Counted from the first letter of the stretch, positions 22,469-33,451 are shown. The stretch: 64,000 nt of DNA from a bacterium (GCA_016781505.1 JADDQF010000130.1:53637-117636); one strand, 5' to 3'. A program made the numbers and translations. Notes: generated from the letters alone by a model not told the origin.

Positions 22469-23875
22469 ATGAGGAGCGAACAACCCATGATGGATATGTC
22501 GATGGGGATGCAGATGACGCCGCAGATGCAGATGAAAGCATCCCCGGCGCTTATCGCGTTGAACAATATGCTGATCCTCTCGACGCTGGAACTACAGCAG
22601 ATGATCCAGCAGGAGCTGGAAGATAACCCGGCGCTTGAGGTGACCGAGCCGCAAGAAGAGCTCTGCCAGCGCTGTGGTCGCCCATACAGCGGCACCACCT
22701 GTATGCATTGTTTGCAAGAAGACATGCGGACGATCGAGGCCGACCGCGACGATTATACCGGGCCGCTGGAGGATGACGAGTTCGATCCGTTAATGTTGGT
22801 AGCAGCGCCACCGTCGCTTGGCGAATCCCTGCTGCGCGACTTACGCGCCAGTTTGGCACAGGAAGATCATTTCATTGGCGAGTATCTGATTGGCAGCTTG
22901 AACGACCAGGGCTATCTGGAAGGCACGTTGGAGGACGTGGCAGCCACGTTGGGCATCGACCTTGAGCGTGCTGAGCGAGTGCTCCGCAAGCTGCAAGATG
23001 TTGGCCCCGTCGGCGTCGGCGCCCGCAACGTACCTGAATGTTTGCTGCTGCAGCTGCGCCGCCTCAGCCAGGAAGGTGTAACGCAACCGCACGTCGAGCA
23101 GATCATCCGCAACCATTGGCTTGATCTGGGCGAGCATCGGTATGGCGCAATTGCTCAAGCTCTTGGCATCACCTACGACGAGGTCGTGGCTGCTCGTGAT
23201 TTTATCCGCCAGTATCTGCGGCCATATCCGCTGGAGCGGGGCAATATCGACGGCACCGTCAGCCCGACCCAGACCGCCTATCTTACGCCCGATGTTATTA
23301 TCCGTGAGGAGGAAGGCCGCCTGGTAGCGGAGGTCGTCGAAAGCCAGCGCTACTTTTTGCGCCTCAACCCGCTGTACCAGGAGCTGGCGCGCCAGGCTAT
23401 GCGCGGCAACGAGGCGGGCGTGTCGATGGAAGAAAAGGACCACCTGACGCAGTTTGTGGGCCGCGCCCAGCTCTTTCTGACTAACCTGCGCCAGCGCCGC
23501 GAAACGATCCGCCGCATCGCGACCTACCTGATCGAGCGTCAGGAGCCATTTTTGCGACACGGTGTGCGCCATCTGGAACCGTTAACGCGGGCCGAAGTTG
23601 CCGGGGCGATTGGCGTGCACGAGTCGACAGTTAGCCGCGCGACCGCCAACAAGCACGTTCAGATTCCATCGCACGAAGTGATTCCGTTCAGCCACTTTTT
23701 CACGGCCTCGCTGAGCATCAAGGACGTGCTGCTGGAGCTGGTGACCAAAGAAGCGCGGCCGTTGACCGACCAGGAGTTGGTTGAGATGCTGCGGGAGCGG
23801 GGCTTTGACGTTGCGCGCCGGACGGTGGCCAAGTATCGCAACCAGCTTAAGATCCTGCCCTCCACACTCCGCTAA
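22469..23875 (+). CDS. rpoN: RNA polymerase sigma-54 factor
   Basis: Region I MQMKASPALIALNNMLILSTLELQQMIQQELEDNPALE; core and HTH; RpoN-box-like ARRTVAKYRNQLKI. Confidence 0.95.
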   Translation: MRSEQPMMDMSMGMQMTPQMQMKASPALIALNNMLILSTLELQQMIQQELEDNPALEVTEPQEELCQRCGRPYSGTTCMHCLQEDMRTIEADRDDYTGPLEDDEFDPLMLVAAPPSLGESLLRDLRASLAQEDHFIGEYLIGSLNDQGYLEGTLEDVAATLGIDLERAERVLRKLQDVGPVGVGARNVPECLLLQLRRLSQEGVTQPHVEQIIRNHWLDLGEHRYGAIAQALGITYDEVVAARDFIRQYLRPYPLERGNIDGTVSPTQTAYLTPDVIIREEEGRLVAEVVESQRYFLRLNPLYQELARQAMRGNEAGVSMEEKDHLTQFVGRAQLFLTNLRQRRETIRRIATYLIERQEPFLRHGVRHLEPLTRAEVAGAIGVHESTVSRATANKHVQIPSHEVIPFSHFFTASLSIKDVLLELVTKEARPLTDQELVEMLRERGFDVARRTVAKYRNQLKILPSTLR

Positions 23876-23883
23876 CCATTTCA

Positions 23884-23931
23884 GCACAACGCCAAGGTTG
23901 CTAAAGCAGATGCTTTTGGCTCCTTGGCGTT
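23884..23931 (+). terminator. Putative terminator of rpoN
   Basis: AACGCCAAGG...CCTTGGCGTT with inner AAAGCA/TGCTTT pairing. Confidence 0.6.
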
Positions 23932-23986
23932 ATGATTCATAGCTTTGTTGGGCAGCAGGAAGCCTGGCATAGGTTTTGGTATAGCA

Positions 23987-24289
23987 ATGATCAAAAGCAA
24001 CATTGGAGCAGTGCTGTTTGGCCTGCTGGAAGGCCTGCTGTTGTTGCGCCTGGTAGCCTTGCTCTTTGCCGGGCGGCCGGACAATCCATGGCTGGCACTC
24101 GTCCTGGCATTGACGGCACCACTCACTGTTCCGTTTCGTGTCCTTGACCAATGGGCTGGACAACCACGTTTCGGTGCGCGGCTCGAGCTGGCTACCCTGG
24201 CTGCTATGCTGCTGCTCGGACTCGGCGCGGCAGGATGGCTATGGTATCGCCAGCGGCGAGCAGTCACGCAGCAGGATGCCGGGGGATAA
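23987..24289 (+). CDS. Small membrane protein (YggT-like)
   Basis: Two to three predicted TM segments; ATG 23987. Confidence 0.55.
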   Translation: MIKSNIGAVLFGLLEGLLLLRLVALLFAGRPDNPWLALVLALTAPLTVPFRVLDQWAGQPRFGARLELATLAAMLLLGLGAAGWLWYRQRRAVTQQDAGG

Positions 24290-24340
24290 GACTGGCAGGG
24301 ATCTGCCGTCAGATCATGAAGCACAACTGGGCGGTCCAGC

Positions 24341-24784
24341 ATGGATGACTCGCTACGCACATTTGGTTTCGTGCTCCTGAGCCTGTTGTTGATCGGCGTT
24401 GTGCTCGGCGCGATCATGCTGGCCATCGTTTGGCGGAGCCTGCGGCGCATCAAGCTGCCGCCGAACGCCGACTTTTTCACCACGGTGCGCGCTGTACCGC
24501 TTGGGCTGGTAGTCGGCCTGGATCTGCTTGATCTCGGGCTTGATATGTTCGCAGCGCCGCTTGTGTGGATCGTGTTGAACCGCTTCAAGCTCCAGGCGCT
24601 CCGGAATGTCGCCGCGTTTGAAGCGATCGTGCCTTTTACCCAGCCAGTACCAACCCTGACGATTGCCTGGTTTGCGGCACGGCTGCTCAACCTGGGCGAT
24701 CCGCCGCGCGCTCACGATTCAACGATCCTGGACACTGATGAAAATGGGCCGAGCGAATTCGCTCCGCGCACAGGGAGGCGCTAA
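24341..24784 (+). CDS. Hypothetical membrane protein
   Basis: Multi-TM ORF, tightly spaced with next gene. Confidence 0.65.
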   Translation: MDDSLRTFGFVLLSLLLIGVVLGAIMLAIVWRSLRRIKLPPNADFFTTVRAVPLGLVVGLDLLDLGLDMFAAPLVWIVLNRFKLQALRNVAAFEAIVPFTQPVPTLTIAWFAARLLNLGDPPRAHDSTILDTDENGPSEFAPRTGRR

Positions 24785-25095
24785 TGGGCTTAATTGAACT
24801 TTTGATTTTGCTGGTGATTGCCGGCATTTGTGGCGTAATCGCGGAGTTTATTGTTGGCTTTAGCCCTGGCGGCTTCGTTGTGTCGATCGTTGTCGGCGTG
24901 ATCGGCGCTTATCTAGGCAGCTATTTGGCTAATCAGCTCGGCTTGCCCCAGTACTTACCGGTATCGCTGCTCTTGCCGACCACAGCCTACAACTTCTCGA
25001 TGCTCTGGGCGGTCATCGGTTCAATTCTGCTGGTTGCTTTGATCAAAGCTCTACGCAGCGGTGGTCGTGGACGCCGCCGTGGCCGGCTGTTATAG
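24784..25095 (+). CDS. GlsB/YeaQ/YmgE-like small membrane protein
   Basis: Gly-rich TM protein, GVIAEFIVGFSPGGFVVSIVVGVIGAYLGSYLA. Confidence 0.65.
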   Translation: MGLIELLILLVIAGICGVIAEFIVGFSPGGFVVSIVVGVIGAYLGSYLANQLGLPQYLPVSLLLPTTAYNFSMLWAVIGSILLVALIKALRSGGRGRRRGRLL

Positions 25096-25097
25096 CT

Positions 25098-25997
25098 ATG
25101 CAGGCATGGGCGATCATCAACCCGCAGGCCGGCACTGCAACTGATGTCCAAACTGTGATCGACGGCCTGGGCCGCTTGGGGATCACCACTGTTAAAACCA
25201 CCTCGTCGCCGGGCGACGCAAAGCGTCTGGCCCACGAAGCAGTTGCCGATGGATGCGAGCTGGTCGTGGCAGCGGGCGGTGATGGCACGATCAATGAGGT
25301 GGTCAATGGCCTGGCGACTGATTTTGCGCAAGCCCGCCTCGGCATTATTCCGCTGGGTACCGGCAACGACTTTGTGCGCTCGGTCAACATTCCCACCGAG
25401 CGCAACGCGGCGCTGAAGGTGCTGGATGAGGCCCGCGCAATGGCGATCGACGTTGTGTCTGTGACCAGCGATGAAAGGCGCTATTTCATCAACGTTTCGG
25501 CTGGCGGATTCAGTGGGCTGGTCGACGAGAAGCTCACAGCTGAAATGAAGCGTGCCTGGGGCCCGCTCGCGTATCTGCGCTCGGCGGCCATGGCCTTGCC
25601 GGATCTCACCGATTATCACACTTATCTTACCTTTGACGACGAGGAGCAGCAGGAAGTCAAAACGTATAACATTGTGGTCGCCAATGCCCGATTTGTCGCC
25701 GGTGGCATTCCAATTGCCCCGCAAGCCGAGCTGGACGACGGGCTGTTCGACGTGATGATTGTGCCCGCGGCGTCGTTATCACAGCTAGCGCTGGTGGCGC
25801 CAAAAATTATGCTCGGCCAGCATGTCGACGACGAGCGGCTCTTGTTTCGCCGCGCGCGGAAGTTGCGCGTCGACTCGCAGCCAAAGATGTGGTTCAACGC
25901 GGATGGCGAGCTGGTCGGCAACGAGCCCTCGACCTTTGAGCTGTTGCCGCGGGCGCTGAACGTTATCGTCGGCCCGGAGAAACCGGCCGAGGCTTAG
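25098..25997 (+). CDS. Diacylglycerol/lipid kinase family protein (YegS-like)
   Basis: INPQAGTATD; AAGGDGTINEVVNGL; GTGNDFVRS. Confidence 0.93.
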   Translation: MQAWAIINPQAGTATDVQTVIDGLGRLGITTVKTTSSPGDAKRLAHEAVADGCELVVAAGGDGTINEVVNGLATDFAQARLGIIPLGTGNDFVRSVNIPTERNAALKVLDEARAMAIDVVSVTSDERRYFINVSAGGFSGLVDEKLTAEMKRAWGPLAYLRSAAMALPDLTDYHTYLTFDDEEQQEVKTYNIVVANARFVAGGIPIAPQAELDDGLFDVMIVPAASLSQLALVAPKIMLGQHVDDERLLFRRARKLRVDSQPKMWFNADGELVGNEPSTFELLPRALNVIVGPEKPAEA

Positions 25998-26071
25998 CCC
26001 AAGGAGTGTGGGCATGGCCTGATACGCTTGCGGCCGGACGTTTGTTGATGATGCAGGCTTATGGAGGTTTT

Positions 26072-26758
26072 ATGACAGACCGTGAGGGTCCAATTCCAGC
26101 CGGACATACACCACAACACAATGTATCGATGGAGCCACGTCCCGATCCAACTCCCGATCAGGATCAGGGTGACAGCACCGAATTTCTGGAGCAGTTGGCG
26201 GGAACGCACGCGGATGCGACAGGATACTTCGACGACGAGGATGTCGAGCAGACGCAGGATATCACCATGACCGACGTCTACCAGGGCGAAACAGACGTCA
26301 ATCAAGAGCGGCGCGAGTCCAGCGAGTCACTTTCGCTGCTCGAATCCCTTGAGCTGCGTGAGGGCGAGACCGATGACGCAATGGTTGCGGTCGAGGAAGG
26401 CCTCACGTATGTCCCGCCGATCGACCCGCCGATCGAGATCGACCCCGACCATCCCGAGAGCATTCAAGTAGCTGCGGGCACGGCTTTGGACGCTGACCAG
26501 GAGGACGACACCTACGGCGGCTTCGATTCCGGCCGCACCGCCGAAGACGACATGGTTGCACGAGTACGACGGGCATTGCTCAATGACAGCACGACCACGC
26601 ATCTCGCTGACCGGCTGCAGATCGTCACGGTTCACGGCACCATTACCCTACGCGGCATGGTCGACGACCTGGACGACACGGACAACATCGTCGCAGTTGT
26701 GAGCGACATACCCGGCGTTGAGGCGGTGCGCGACGAGACAACCGTACGCGGATTGTAA
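26072..26758 (+). CDS. Acidic protein with C-terminal BON domain
   Basis: VARVRRALLNDSTTTHLADRLQIVTVHGTITLRGMVDDLDDTDNIVAVVSDIPGVEAVRDE. Confidence 0.8.
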   Translation: MTDREGPIPAGHTPQHNVSMEPRPDPTPDQDQGDSTEFLEQLAGTHADATGYFDDEDVEQTQDITMTDVYQGETDVNQERRESSESLSLLESLELREGETDDAMVAVEEGLTYVPPIDPPIEIDPDHPESIQVAAGTALDADQEDDTYGGFDSGRTAEDDMVARVRRALLNDSTTTHLADRLQIVTVHGTITLRGMVDDLDDTDNIVAVVSDIPGVEAVRDETTVRGL

Positions 26759-26836
26759 CCGAGCGCAGCATCGTTAAAACAAAAAACCGTCAGGTCGCCA
26801 TCGGCCCGGCGGTTCTTTGTGTTTGGGAGCTTGCGC

Positions 26837-27241
26837 TTATTGGCGCCGCGTCTGCCACCAGCGCATGGCGCTGACCAGCAGCGCACCAACAAAGACGGCG
26901 CCAAAAAACGGTCCGATGTGGGTAAAGAACAAGAATTTATGAACGGGATTGACGCGTCCCGGCGAGAAGAACCAGCCCAGCACCAGCGTTTCCACCACCA
27001 GCACCGCCGTGCGCGCCAAAGGCCAGCGGTTCAGCACGGGAGCTAACAACCATTCATCGGCCAGGCCTAACGCGACAAAAAAGAGAATATTGGTCGCGAT
27101 CCGTAGCTGCAGCGGATTGATTGTGCGCAGCGGCGTCGAAAGGATGATCAGCGCGCCGACAATAACCGCCATCAAAGCAAGACGCCCAAAAATAGTCGAC
27201 AGCCGCGAAGACTGCCGCAAAGTTGTACTTGTTGTAGCCAT
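26837..27241 (-). CDS. Hypothetical membrane protein
   Basis: Multi-TM ORF, no competing frame. Confidence 0.6.
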   Translation of the reverse strand: MATTSTTLRQSSRLSTIFGRLALMAVIVGALIILSTPLRTINPLQLRIATNILFFVALGLADEWLLAPVLNRWPLARTAVLVVETLVLGWFFSPGRVNPVHKFLFFTHIGPFFGAVFVGALLVSAMRWWQTRRQ

Positions 27242-27280
27242 ACAATCATGATACCACGAGCGCCGCCTGCACTTCGGGCG

Positions 27281-29194
27281 CTAGAACCGCTGTCTCACCC
27301 CCCAGGCGATTGCGCCAAGCCCGACTGTCAGCCACAGGCCGCCGAGCAATACTTGCAGCTCCGTTGAAAGGGGGCTATGGGCTAAATACCACCACCAGAA
27401 ATCCCAATGTCCCAGGCGGTGATCGCTGGTCCAACGCCGCAGCGAAGACTGACCTGCCGGCATGGGTGGGATGGGCACAAGCTCGCCCTGAACCACAAGC
27501 GCCCGGCCCGCGGCGTCACCGGACACATGCCGCAGCAAGACACCCAGCCGCCCGTCGCGCTGAATGCCAACCGCGCTGGGCTCCCACGCTGTTGCGCCAA
27601 GCCGTACGGTATTGCTCTTGGACGGAACCAGCAGATGGTACGACCGCGGCGGACATGGCTGATGGCTTACTACCAGCGGCTGCTGACCAACTTCAAGCGT
27701 AACTTGCGCGGGCCCCGGTTGTACCGCACAACTATCTAACGCCAGTGTTACCGCCGCAACAAACGATTGGGCACGCACCGCAATTGTGGCTGCGGGCAGG
27801 GTCCAGCGGGGAACTTGCGCCGGACGACCCTCGCTGTAGTCAAAGCCGTCGCGCAGCACAACGCTGTTGGGCGCAACATGCAGGTTGTACAGTGTGCGGA
27901 GCTGGCGCGTCGCAAAGCGCAAATGCCCCACAATCGCCGAGTCGGCGATGCGGTAATAGCTCGTCTCGGCCGAACGCGTTGCGCTGAAAAATGCGTTCAT
28001 GTTGATCGTCAGTCCAGCAACCTGCACCGGCACAGTCAACAGCACCACCGCGAGCAGGAGACTTGTGCGCCCAGGCGTGCGCCAGCCACGCAGCGTTTCC
28101 AAAAAGGCGGCAAGTGGCAGCACCATAAACGGCAGCACCGTGTTCAAAAAACGCGGTCCCCACGCGCCCGCGCCATCCCACGCCACCCACTTGGCGTAGA
28201 GCAGCAGATGCGACAGCGCCATCAACAGGCACAGCAGCGCTACGTGGGGGTCACGCGACCGGAATAGCCATAGTCCGGCCGGCAGCAGCAGCAATGGGGG
28301 AGCGTACCAGATAATGCCGCGACCGCTGCTCCACAGTTGCCCGTTGAAGCCCTCCCAAAAGGGCGCGTTAAAATCGCTCCACACGCTGCTGCCATACCCG
28401 GTTTGCAGCACGCTGCCGAAGAGCACAAACTGGTACAGCGCAAGCAGGCCAAGCCCTAGGCCCGCTCCAGCGCTCCATACACTCGCTTTGACGATGCCGC
28501 GCCGCCAGCTCCATGCGGGCGTGCCAAACGCGGCTAGCGTTGCATACAGCGCCAGCACCGGCAGCGCCACCCCCGTCTGAACTTTGACGCTGGGCGCCAA
28601 GCCCGCCAGCAGTCCCGATATTGCTACCAGCCACAGCTGTGGCGCGGACGCAGCGAGCGCGTGACGCAGACGCAGCAGGATCACAAAGGACGCAAACAGC
28701 AGCAGTGCCGTCAGCGGCTCCGCAAAGAATGTTTTGCTGTGCGGCCATGCCATGGTGCCCAGTCCATACAGCAGTGCAGTGGCCAGGCCGACCCGGTGGC
28801 GATAGCCGAGCATACACACTGCTTGGTACAGGAGCGCCGCGACGGCCGCCGTGATCAGCGGGTTGAACCAACCGACGACGGCTCGCGTCAAAAATGCATA
28901 TGTTTGGGTCGGGAACATGCGGGCGAGCGCACGACCAAGGCCATACAATGGCAGCGCAGCGATCGATTGGCCTGGCCCGTACTGGCTATACTGCGCTGGC
29001 TCAGCCGCGCTGCCGGCATTCAGGGCAAAGCCACCGTGCAGCACCAAGTTTTCCGTGACCTCGAACATCAGCTCTTCGTCAATCGCGTAGTTGTGGCCAC
29101 TGCTGGTGAGCAAATAAATCCCGAACAAGCACGCAAAGAGCGCCTGGGCGGCACGCTGAGGTGCTGAACGACTGAACCGTGGCAATTGCCTCAT
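27281..29194 (-). CDS. Glycosyltransferase family 39-like membrane protein
   Basis: TM-rich 637 aa; YAIDEELMFEVTENLVLHGGF near N-terminus. Confidence 0.7.
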   Translation of the reverse strand: MRQLPRFSRSAPQRAAQALFACLFGIYLLTSSGHNYAIDEELMFEVTENLVLHGGFALNAGSAAEPAQYSQYGPGQSIAALPLYGLGRALARMFPTQTYAFLTRAVVGWFNPLITAAVAALLYQAVCMLGYRHRVGLATALLYGLGTMAWPHSKTFFAEPLTALLLFASFVILLRLRHALAASAPQLWLVAISGLLAGLAPSVKVQTGVALPVLALYATLAAFGTPAWSWRRGIVKASVWSAGAGLGLGLLALYQFVLFGSVLQTGYGSSVWSDFNAPFWEGFNGQLWSSGRGIIWYAPPLLLLPAGLWLFRSRDPHVALLCLLMALSHLLLYAKWVAWDGAGAWGPRFLNTVLPFMVLPLAAFLETLRGWRTPGRTSLLLAVVLLTVPVQVAGLTINMNAFFSATRSAETSYYRIADSAIVGHLRFATRQLRTLYNLHVAPNSVVLRDGFDYSEGRPAQVPRWTLPAATIAVRAQSFVAAVTLALDSCAVQPGPAQVTLEVGQQPLVVSHQPCPPRSYHLLVPSKSNTVRLGATAWEPSAVGIQRDGRLGVLLRHVSGDAAGRALVVQGELVPIPPMPAGQSSLRRWTSDHRLGHWDFWWWYLAHSPLSTELQVLLGGLWLTVGLGAIAWGVRQRF

Positions 29195-29411
29195 TGGATG
29201 CTCAAATCTCGATATCTTCGCATACTCGCACTATTGTACCTAATAACCCTCAGGCGTTGGCACTGCAAGGACGAGCATTGCTCCATACGTCTCTGCTCAT
29301 TGTTAGCATCACTGACGAACGGCATCAGCTTGCCCAGTGCAAAAAAACAACGGGCGCTGCTCATGTTGCAGCGCCCAAGGGCAACAGCCTGCCGGCAGCC
29401 AGAGCTCCGTA

Positions 29412-30755
29412 TCATGGATAGATGCGGTACAGCTGGCGCGGGAAGGGAATTGTCTCGCGAATATGGCGAGTGCCTGCAATCCAGGCGGTACAGCGCTCAA
29501 TGCCCATGCCAAAGCCCGAATGCGGTACCGTGCCGTAGCGCCGGAGGTCGAGATACCACTGGTAATGCTCCGGATTAAGGCCATGCTCCCGAATCCGGCG
29601 CTCAAGCAGGTCGGCGTCGTGGATGCGCTGCGACCCGCCGATGATCTCGCCGTAGCCTTCGGGCGCCAGCAAATCAGCACAATGCACGACTTCGGGTCGT
29701 CCAGCGACCGGCTGCATATAAAAGGCTTTGACCTCGGTTGGGTAGTTGACGACAAAGACGGGCCGGTCGAATTGGGCCGCCAAAAACGTCTCGTGGGGCG
29801 AGCCAAAGTCTTCGCCCCAGGTGATCGGCGGTACGGGCTGATCTTCGGGCGGCACCGTCACTCCATCACGTGCGGCGTTGTTGATCATTTCGACCGCTTG
29901 ATCGTAGCTGATGCGCGGAAACGGCGGCTTGATCTGCTCCAACGTTGAGGTATCGCGCTCCAGAGTCGCCAAGTCGGCGCCACGGCGTTCCAGCACCCGC
30001 TGCACAATCGCCGACACAAAATGTTCTTGCAGCACCATGTTGTCTTCCTGGTCTGCAAACGCTACTTCCGGCTCGATCATCCAAAACTCGGTCAGATGGC
30101 GCCGCGTCTTGGAGCGCTCAGCGCGAAAGGTTGGGCCGAAGCAGTACACCTTGCCAAAGCTCAACATCCCCGACTCAACGTAGAGCTGACCCGTCTGGGC
30201 CAGGTAGGCCGGCCCCAGATCAAAATACTCGGTCGCAAAAAGATTGGTCGTGCCTTCGGCGGCAACCGGAGTGAGAATGGGCGTATCATAGCGGACGAAA
30301 TCATTGCGGTTGAGATAGTCTTGCGCCGCGGCGATAACCTCGTGGCGGATACGCAGCAACGCGTGCTGCTTCGCCGAGCGGACCCACAGATGTCGATGGG
30401 CCATCAAAAACTCGGTACCATGCTCCTTGGGGGTGATCGGGTATTCATGCGCCAGCGACTCGACCCGCAGATCCTTGACGTCCAGCTCGAAGCCACCGGG
30501 CGCGCGCTCATCTGCCCGCACAGTACCTGTCAGATACACCGAAGACTCTTGGGTGAGTGATTTAGCCGCAGCAAAAGCTTCGTCACTCACATTTTTCTTG
30601 AAAACAACGGCCTGGATCGCACCGGTGCCGTCGCGAAGTTGGATAAAAACTAGCTTGCCTTTTTCGGTCTTGTTATACACCCAACCGGCCAGTGTCACCT
30701 GCTGACCTTCATGCTCGGCTATCTGGGCAATATATGATGTTGGCAGCAAAGACAT
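29412..30755 (-). CDS. asnS: Asparaginyl-tRNA synthetase
   Basis: OB-fold; class II motifs [21 protein letters not shown] and [13 protein letters not shown]. Confidence 0.95.
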   Translation of the reverse strand: MSLLPTSYIAQIAEHEGQQVTLAGWVYNKTEKGKLVFIQLRDGTGAIQAVVFKKNVSDEAFAAAKSLTQESSVYLTGTVRADERAPGGFELDVKDLRVESLAHEYPITPKEHGTEFLMAHRHLWVRSAKQHALLRIRHEVIAAAQDYLNRNDFVRYDTPILTPVAAEGTTNLFATEYFDLGPAYLAQTGQLYVESGMLSFGKVYCFGPTFRAERSKTRRHLTEFWMIEPEVAFADQEDNMVLQEHFVSAIVQRVLERRGADLATLERDTSTLEQIKPPFPRISYDQAVEMINNAARDGVTVPPEDQPVPPITWGEDFGSPHETFLAAQFDRPVFVVNYPTEVKAFYMQPVAGRPEVVHCADLLAPEGYGEIIGGSQRIHDADLLERRIREHGLNPEHYQWYLDLRRYGTVPHSGFGMGIERCTAWIAGTRHIRETIPFPRQLYRIYP

Positions 30756-31080
30756 GTATACTCCTTGTCAAGACAACGGACATTGGACCGGCAGTTGATG
30801 GGCGCACGAGGCGACCCGCCGCAATGCTTATTTGCGGATCATTATACGCGAGGTCGGGGCAACCACAATCTCGGCGTTAGCTCAGCATATGCAAGGGCTG
30901 CACTAAAGCGCTCCACTCGGCAATGCCATCGTCCGGCAAACGGACCACGGGTTTGCAAAGGGAGCAGCACAGCGGCGCCGGGGCTGGGGCGCGATCAAGA
31001 GCTGGATCGCAACGTGCCGCCGGCAGCAAAACGAGCGACGCTTCTCTGCGCCCTCCCAAGCAGCACACGCAGGCACGTCG

Positions 31081-31761
31081 TCACAGTCGTTCAAACACAG
31101 CAAGGTAGGCTGGATGGGGCTTCAACCAGTGCCACAGCGCCGCCGGCCAAAACGGACAGTAGCTGGCTTCCAGCGTCCGAAAGCCTGCCTGCTCAAACAG
31201 CTGATTGAACGCCTCGCCGGATGGCCGGTACACATGGGTCGGGTCGCTTTCATAGGTTCGGGCATAAATCCAGCCGCTCAGCTGGCTGCTGATCGTGGGC
31301 AGGTGCGCGACCACAATACCGCCTGGACGAATGGCGGCGGCGATCGCGTCAGCCGCCGTTGCCGGAGCTGGCAGATGCTCCAGCACATTCACCGCAATCA
31401 GCGCATCGAACTGGCCGCTAAAAGGAATACCCTGCTGAATATCCGCCGCCACAATCGCGGCGTGCGGGAGCCGACGTTGCGCCACGGCGGCGGCATGGGC
31501 GGAGATGTCGGTACCGTGCAGCTGCCATTGAGCCGGGACTGCCCGGGAAAAGCTGCTCAGCAGGTAGCCGAAGCCGCAGCCAATCTCCAACAGCCGGCCT
31601 CCGCTGGCATACTTCGCCACCAGCCGGCGGATAAGCCAATCTCGCCCGCGATCGATCAGCGTTTGTTGAGGAGCCTCGCCATATAGCGTAACAAAATAGT
31701 TGTCGCCGTAATCCGCAAATGTGGGCGGCTTACGCTCCCTAGGCTGTGCTTGGTGGGTCAT
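31081..31761 (-). CDS. Class I SAM-dependent methyltransferase
   Basis: LLEIGCGFGYLLSSF; NVLEHLPAP; start MTHQAQPRER. Confidence 0.85.
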   Translation of the reverse strand: MTHQAQPRERKPPTFADYGDNYFVTLYGEAPQQTLIDRGRDWLIRRLVAKYASGGRLLEIGCGFGYLLSSFSRAVPAQWQLHGTDISAHAAAVAQRRLPHAAIVAADIQQGIPFSGQFDALIAVNVLEHLPAPATAADAIAAAIRPGGIVVAHLPTISSQLSGWIYARTYESDPTHVYRPSGEAFNQLFEQAGFRTLEASYCPFWPAALWHWLKPHPAYLAVFERL

Positions 31762-32087
31762 GCACGGCAGTATGCCATAGGTTGGTTCAAAGGACAACGA
31801 AGACCACCTTTTGTTGGAAGCTCTCCGAGACCGAGGGTGAGAGGTGCTAGCACGCCACCACTATGGCGACTGGATATTGATGCGAATGTGAGAAACAGGG
31901 CAACGTGTCTTGATCAGGCTTCTCGACACTTAATCATACACTTTGCGGTATAGTAGACTAATCAGGAGTGTACGTTCGCGGTAATGCATGCCTTTGACGT
32001 CATAACATATCCTATTACAGTCCAGACAACGACGTATGACAGTCCGCGATCAAGGTTTTGTACAGCGAGTCAAACACGTGAGGGATA

Positions 32088-33422
32088 ATGACAGAACATT
32101 ACCCGCCGCCAAATGATGCTAGTGAATTTGCGGGAATGCTTCGATGCTCTGTGGCTGAGGCGGCGCGATTGCTTGGTGTAAGCGAAACAACCGTTAGGGA
32201 GCGTATCGAAGGGGGTATGTTGCCCGCCGACTACGATGGCGCACGTTGGACTGTGTTCCTGCCGCGCGTCCTGCTTCAAAACGAGATAGAGGCTACCAAG
32301 AGTAACTCTAACCTATCAGCAGCGGATAGGACGGCCGAACCAGCTCATGAAGTGGAGGCAACGCCTGAGGCGTTAACCGTCGATCAGGAAGCCTCCCCAG
32401 CGGCTGCGGATATATCTCGCCCTGGAAACACTGCATCAATGATACCCTCCGCAACGAACGTCCAGACCGATAAAGACAACAAGCGTTTGCCACGGGAAGG
32501 AAGGTCAGACGCACGCTTGCGTATGGTAGGCATACTGATGCTATGGCTTGTCACAGGCATGACCGGGGGTTATGTAACAGCTACACTATTTGGAACCTCG
32601 GGTGACACGGCAAGTCTGCCCCCACCCAATCCAACGCTCAGCAATCCAGAGCTTTCATCATTGCAACAGCCGAACGAGACGCTCATAAGCGAGCGGGAAA
32701 CACCTACCCCAACTCGCCGCACCAGCATTCTGGGCGCTAGTGACGGTACACCTGCAGCGTCACCAACACAGGTCGAGGTCACACCAGACACCACACCATC
32801 ACCAATCCCCCCCTCAGCACTGCCGCTCGCGTCGACCACCGCCGTACAGGACCAACCTCCAGACGCAACCACAGCACCAGACCGCTTTGTTGAGGCTACC
32901 TTCAACTCTGATACTGGCGAATGGATTGTGGAGCGGACGCCAACCTGGAGTGCGAAATACGTAGATGGAAAGTATCGGCTTATGCTCGACGGGCAGCCCA
33001 GCATTGGCTTCTCTTCAGCTATCGATACTGATAGCTATGACGTGAGTGCTGATGTTGCGGTAAGCAAAGGGGCCGCCGGCATCACTTTCCTGGGAGTCGA
33101 GCCCGCTAGCTTCTTCCGCTTCCTGATTCGCCCTGATGGGACGTACACTGTCCAGATGTACGATCAAGCAACTGGCACCCACACGGATGTGATTGAGTGG
33201 ACAGCGACAGCAGCTCTGACGGTAGGCGATGGCGTTTCCAACCACCTCCAGGTGACGCGACGTGGGGCAACGGTGCAACTCTTAGCGAATGGTCAACTGC
33301 TGACAGACTTTTCAATACCACCAGGAAACGTGAGGAGTCACTATGGCGTGGTGCTTGCCGCACAGGATGGGCAGGGAGAGGCCAGCTTCGACAATCTCAT
33401 TGGCGAGCGCTTCGCGAGGTAA
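32088..33422 (+). CDS. Membrane-tethered excisionase/MerR-type HTH protein with extracytoplasmic LamG/DUF1080-like domain
   Basis: CSVAEAARLLGVSETTVRERIEGGMLP HTH; TM GILMLWLVTGMTGGYVTATLF; Pro/Thr/Ser-rich linker; beta-rich C-terminal domain. Confidence 0.7.
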   Translation: MTEHYPPPNDASEFAGMLRCSVAEAARLLGVSETTVRERIEGGMLPADYDGARWTVFLPRVLLQNEIEATKSNSNLSAADRTAEPAHEVEATPEALTVDQEASPAAADISRPGNTASMIPSATNVQTDKDNKRLPREGRSDARLRMVGILMLWLVTGMTGGYVTATLFGTSGDTASLPPPNPTLSNPELSSLQQPNETLISERETPTPTRRTSILGASDGTPAASPTQVEVTPDTTPSPIPPSALPLASTTAVQDQPPDATTAPDRFVEATFNSDTGEWIVERTPTWSAKYVDGKYRLMLDGQPSIGFSSAIDTDSYDVSADVAVSKGAAGITFLGVEPASFFRFLIRPDGTYTVQMYDQATGTHTDVIEWTATAALTVGDGVSNHLQVTRRGATVQLLANGQLLTDFSIPPGNVRSHYGVVLAAQDGQGEASFDNLIGERFAR

Positions 33423-33451
33423 CGATCCACCGCATACTACAAGGAGGACGT

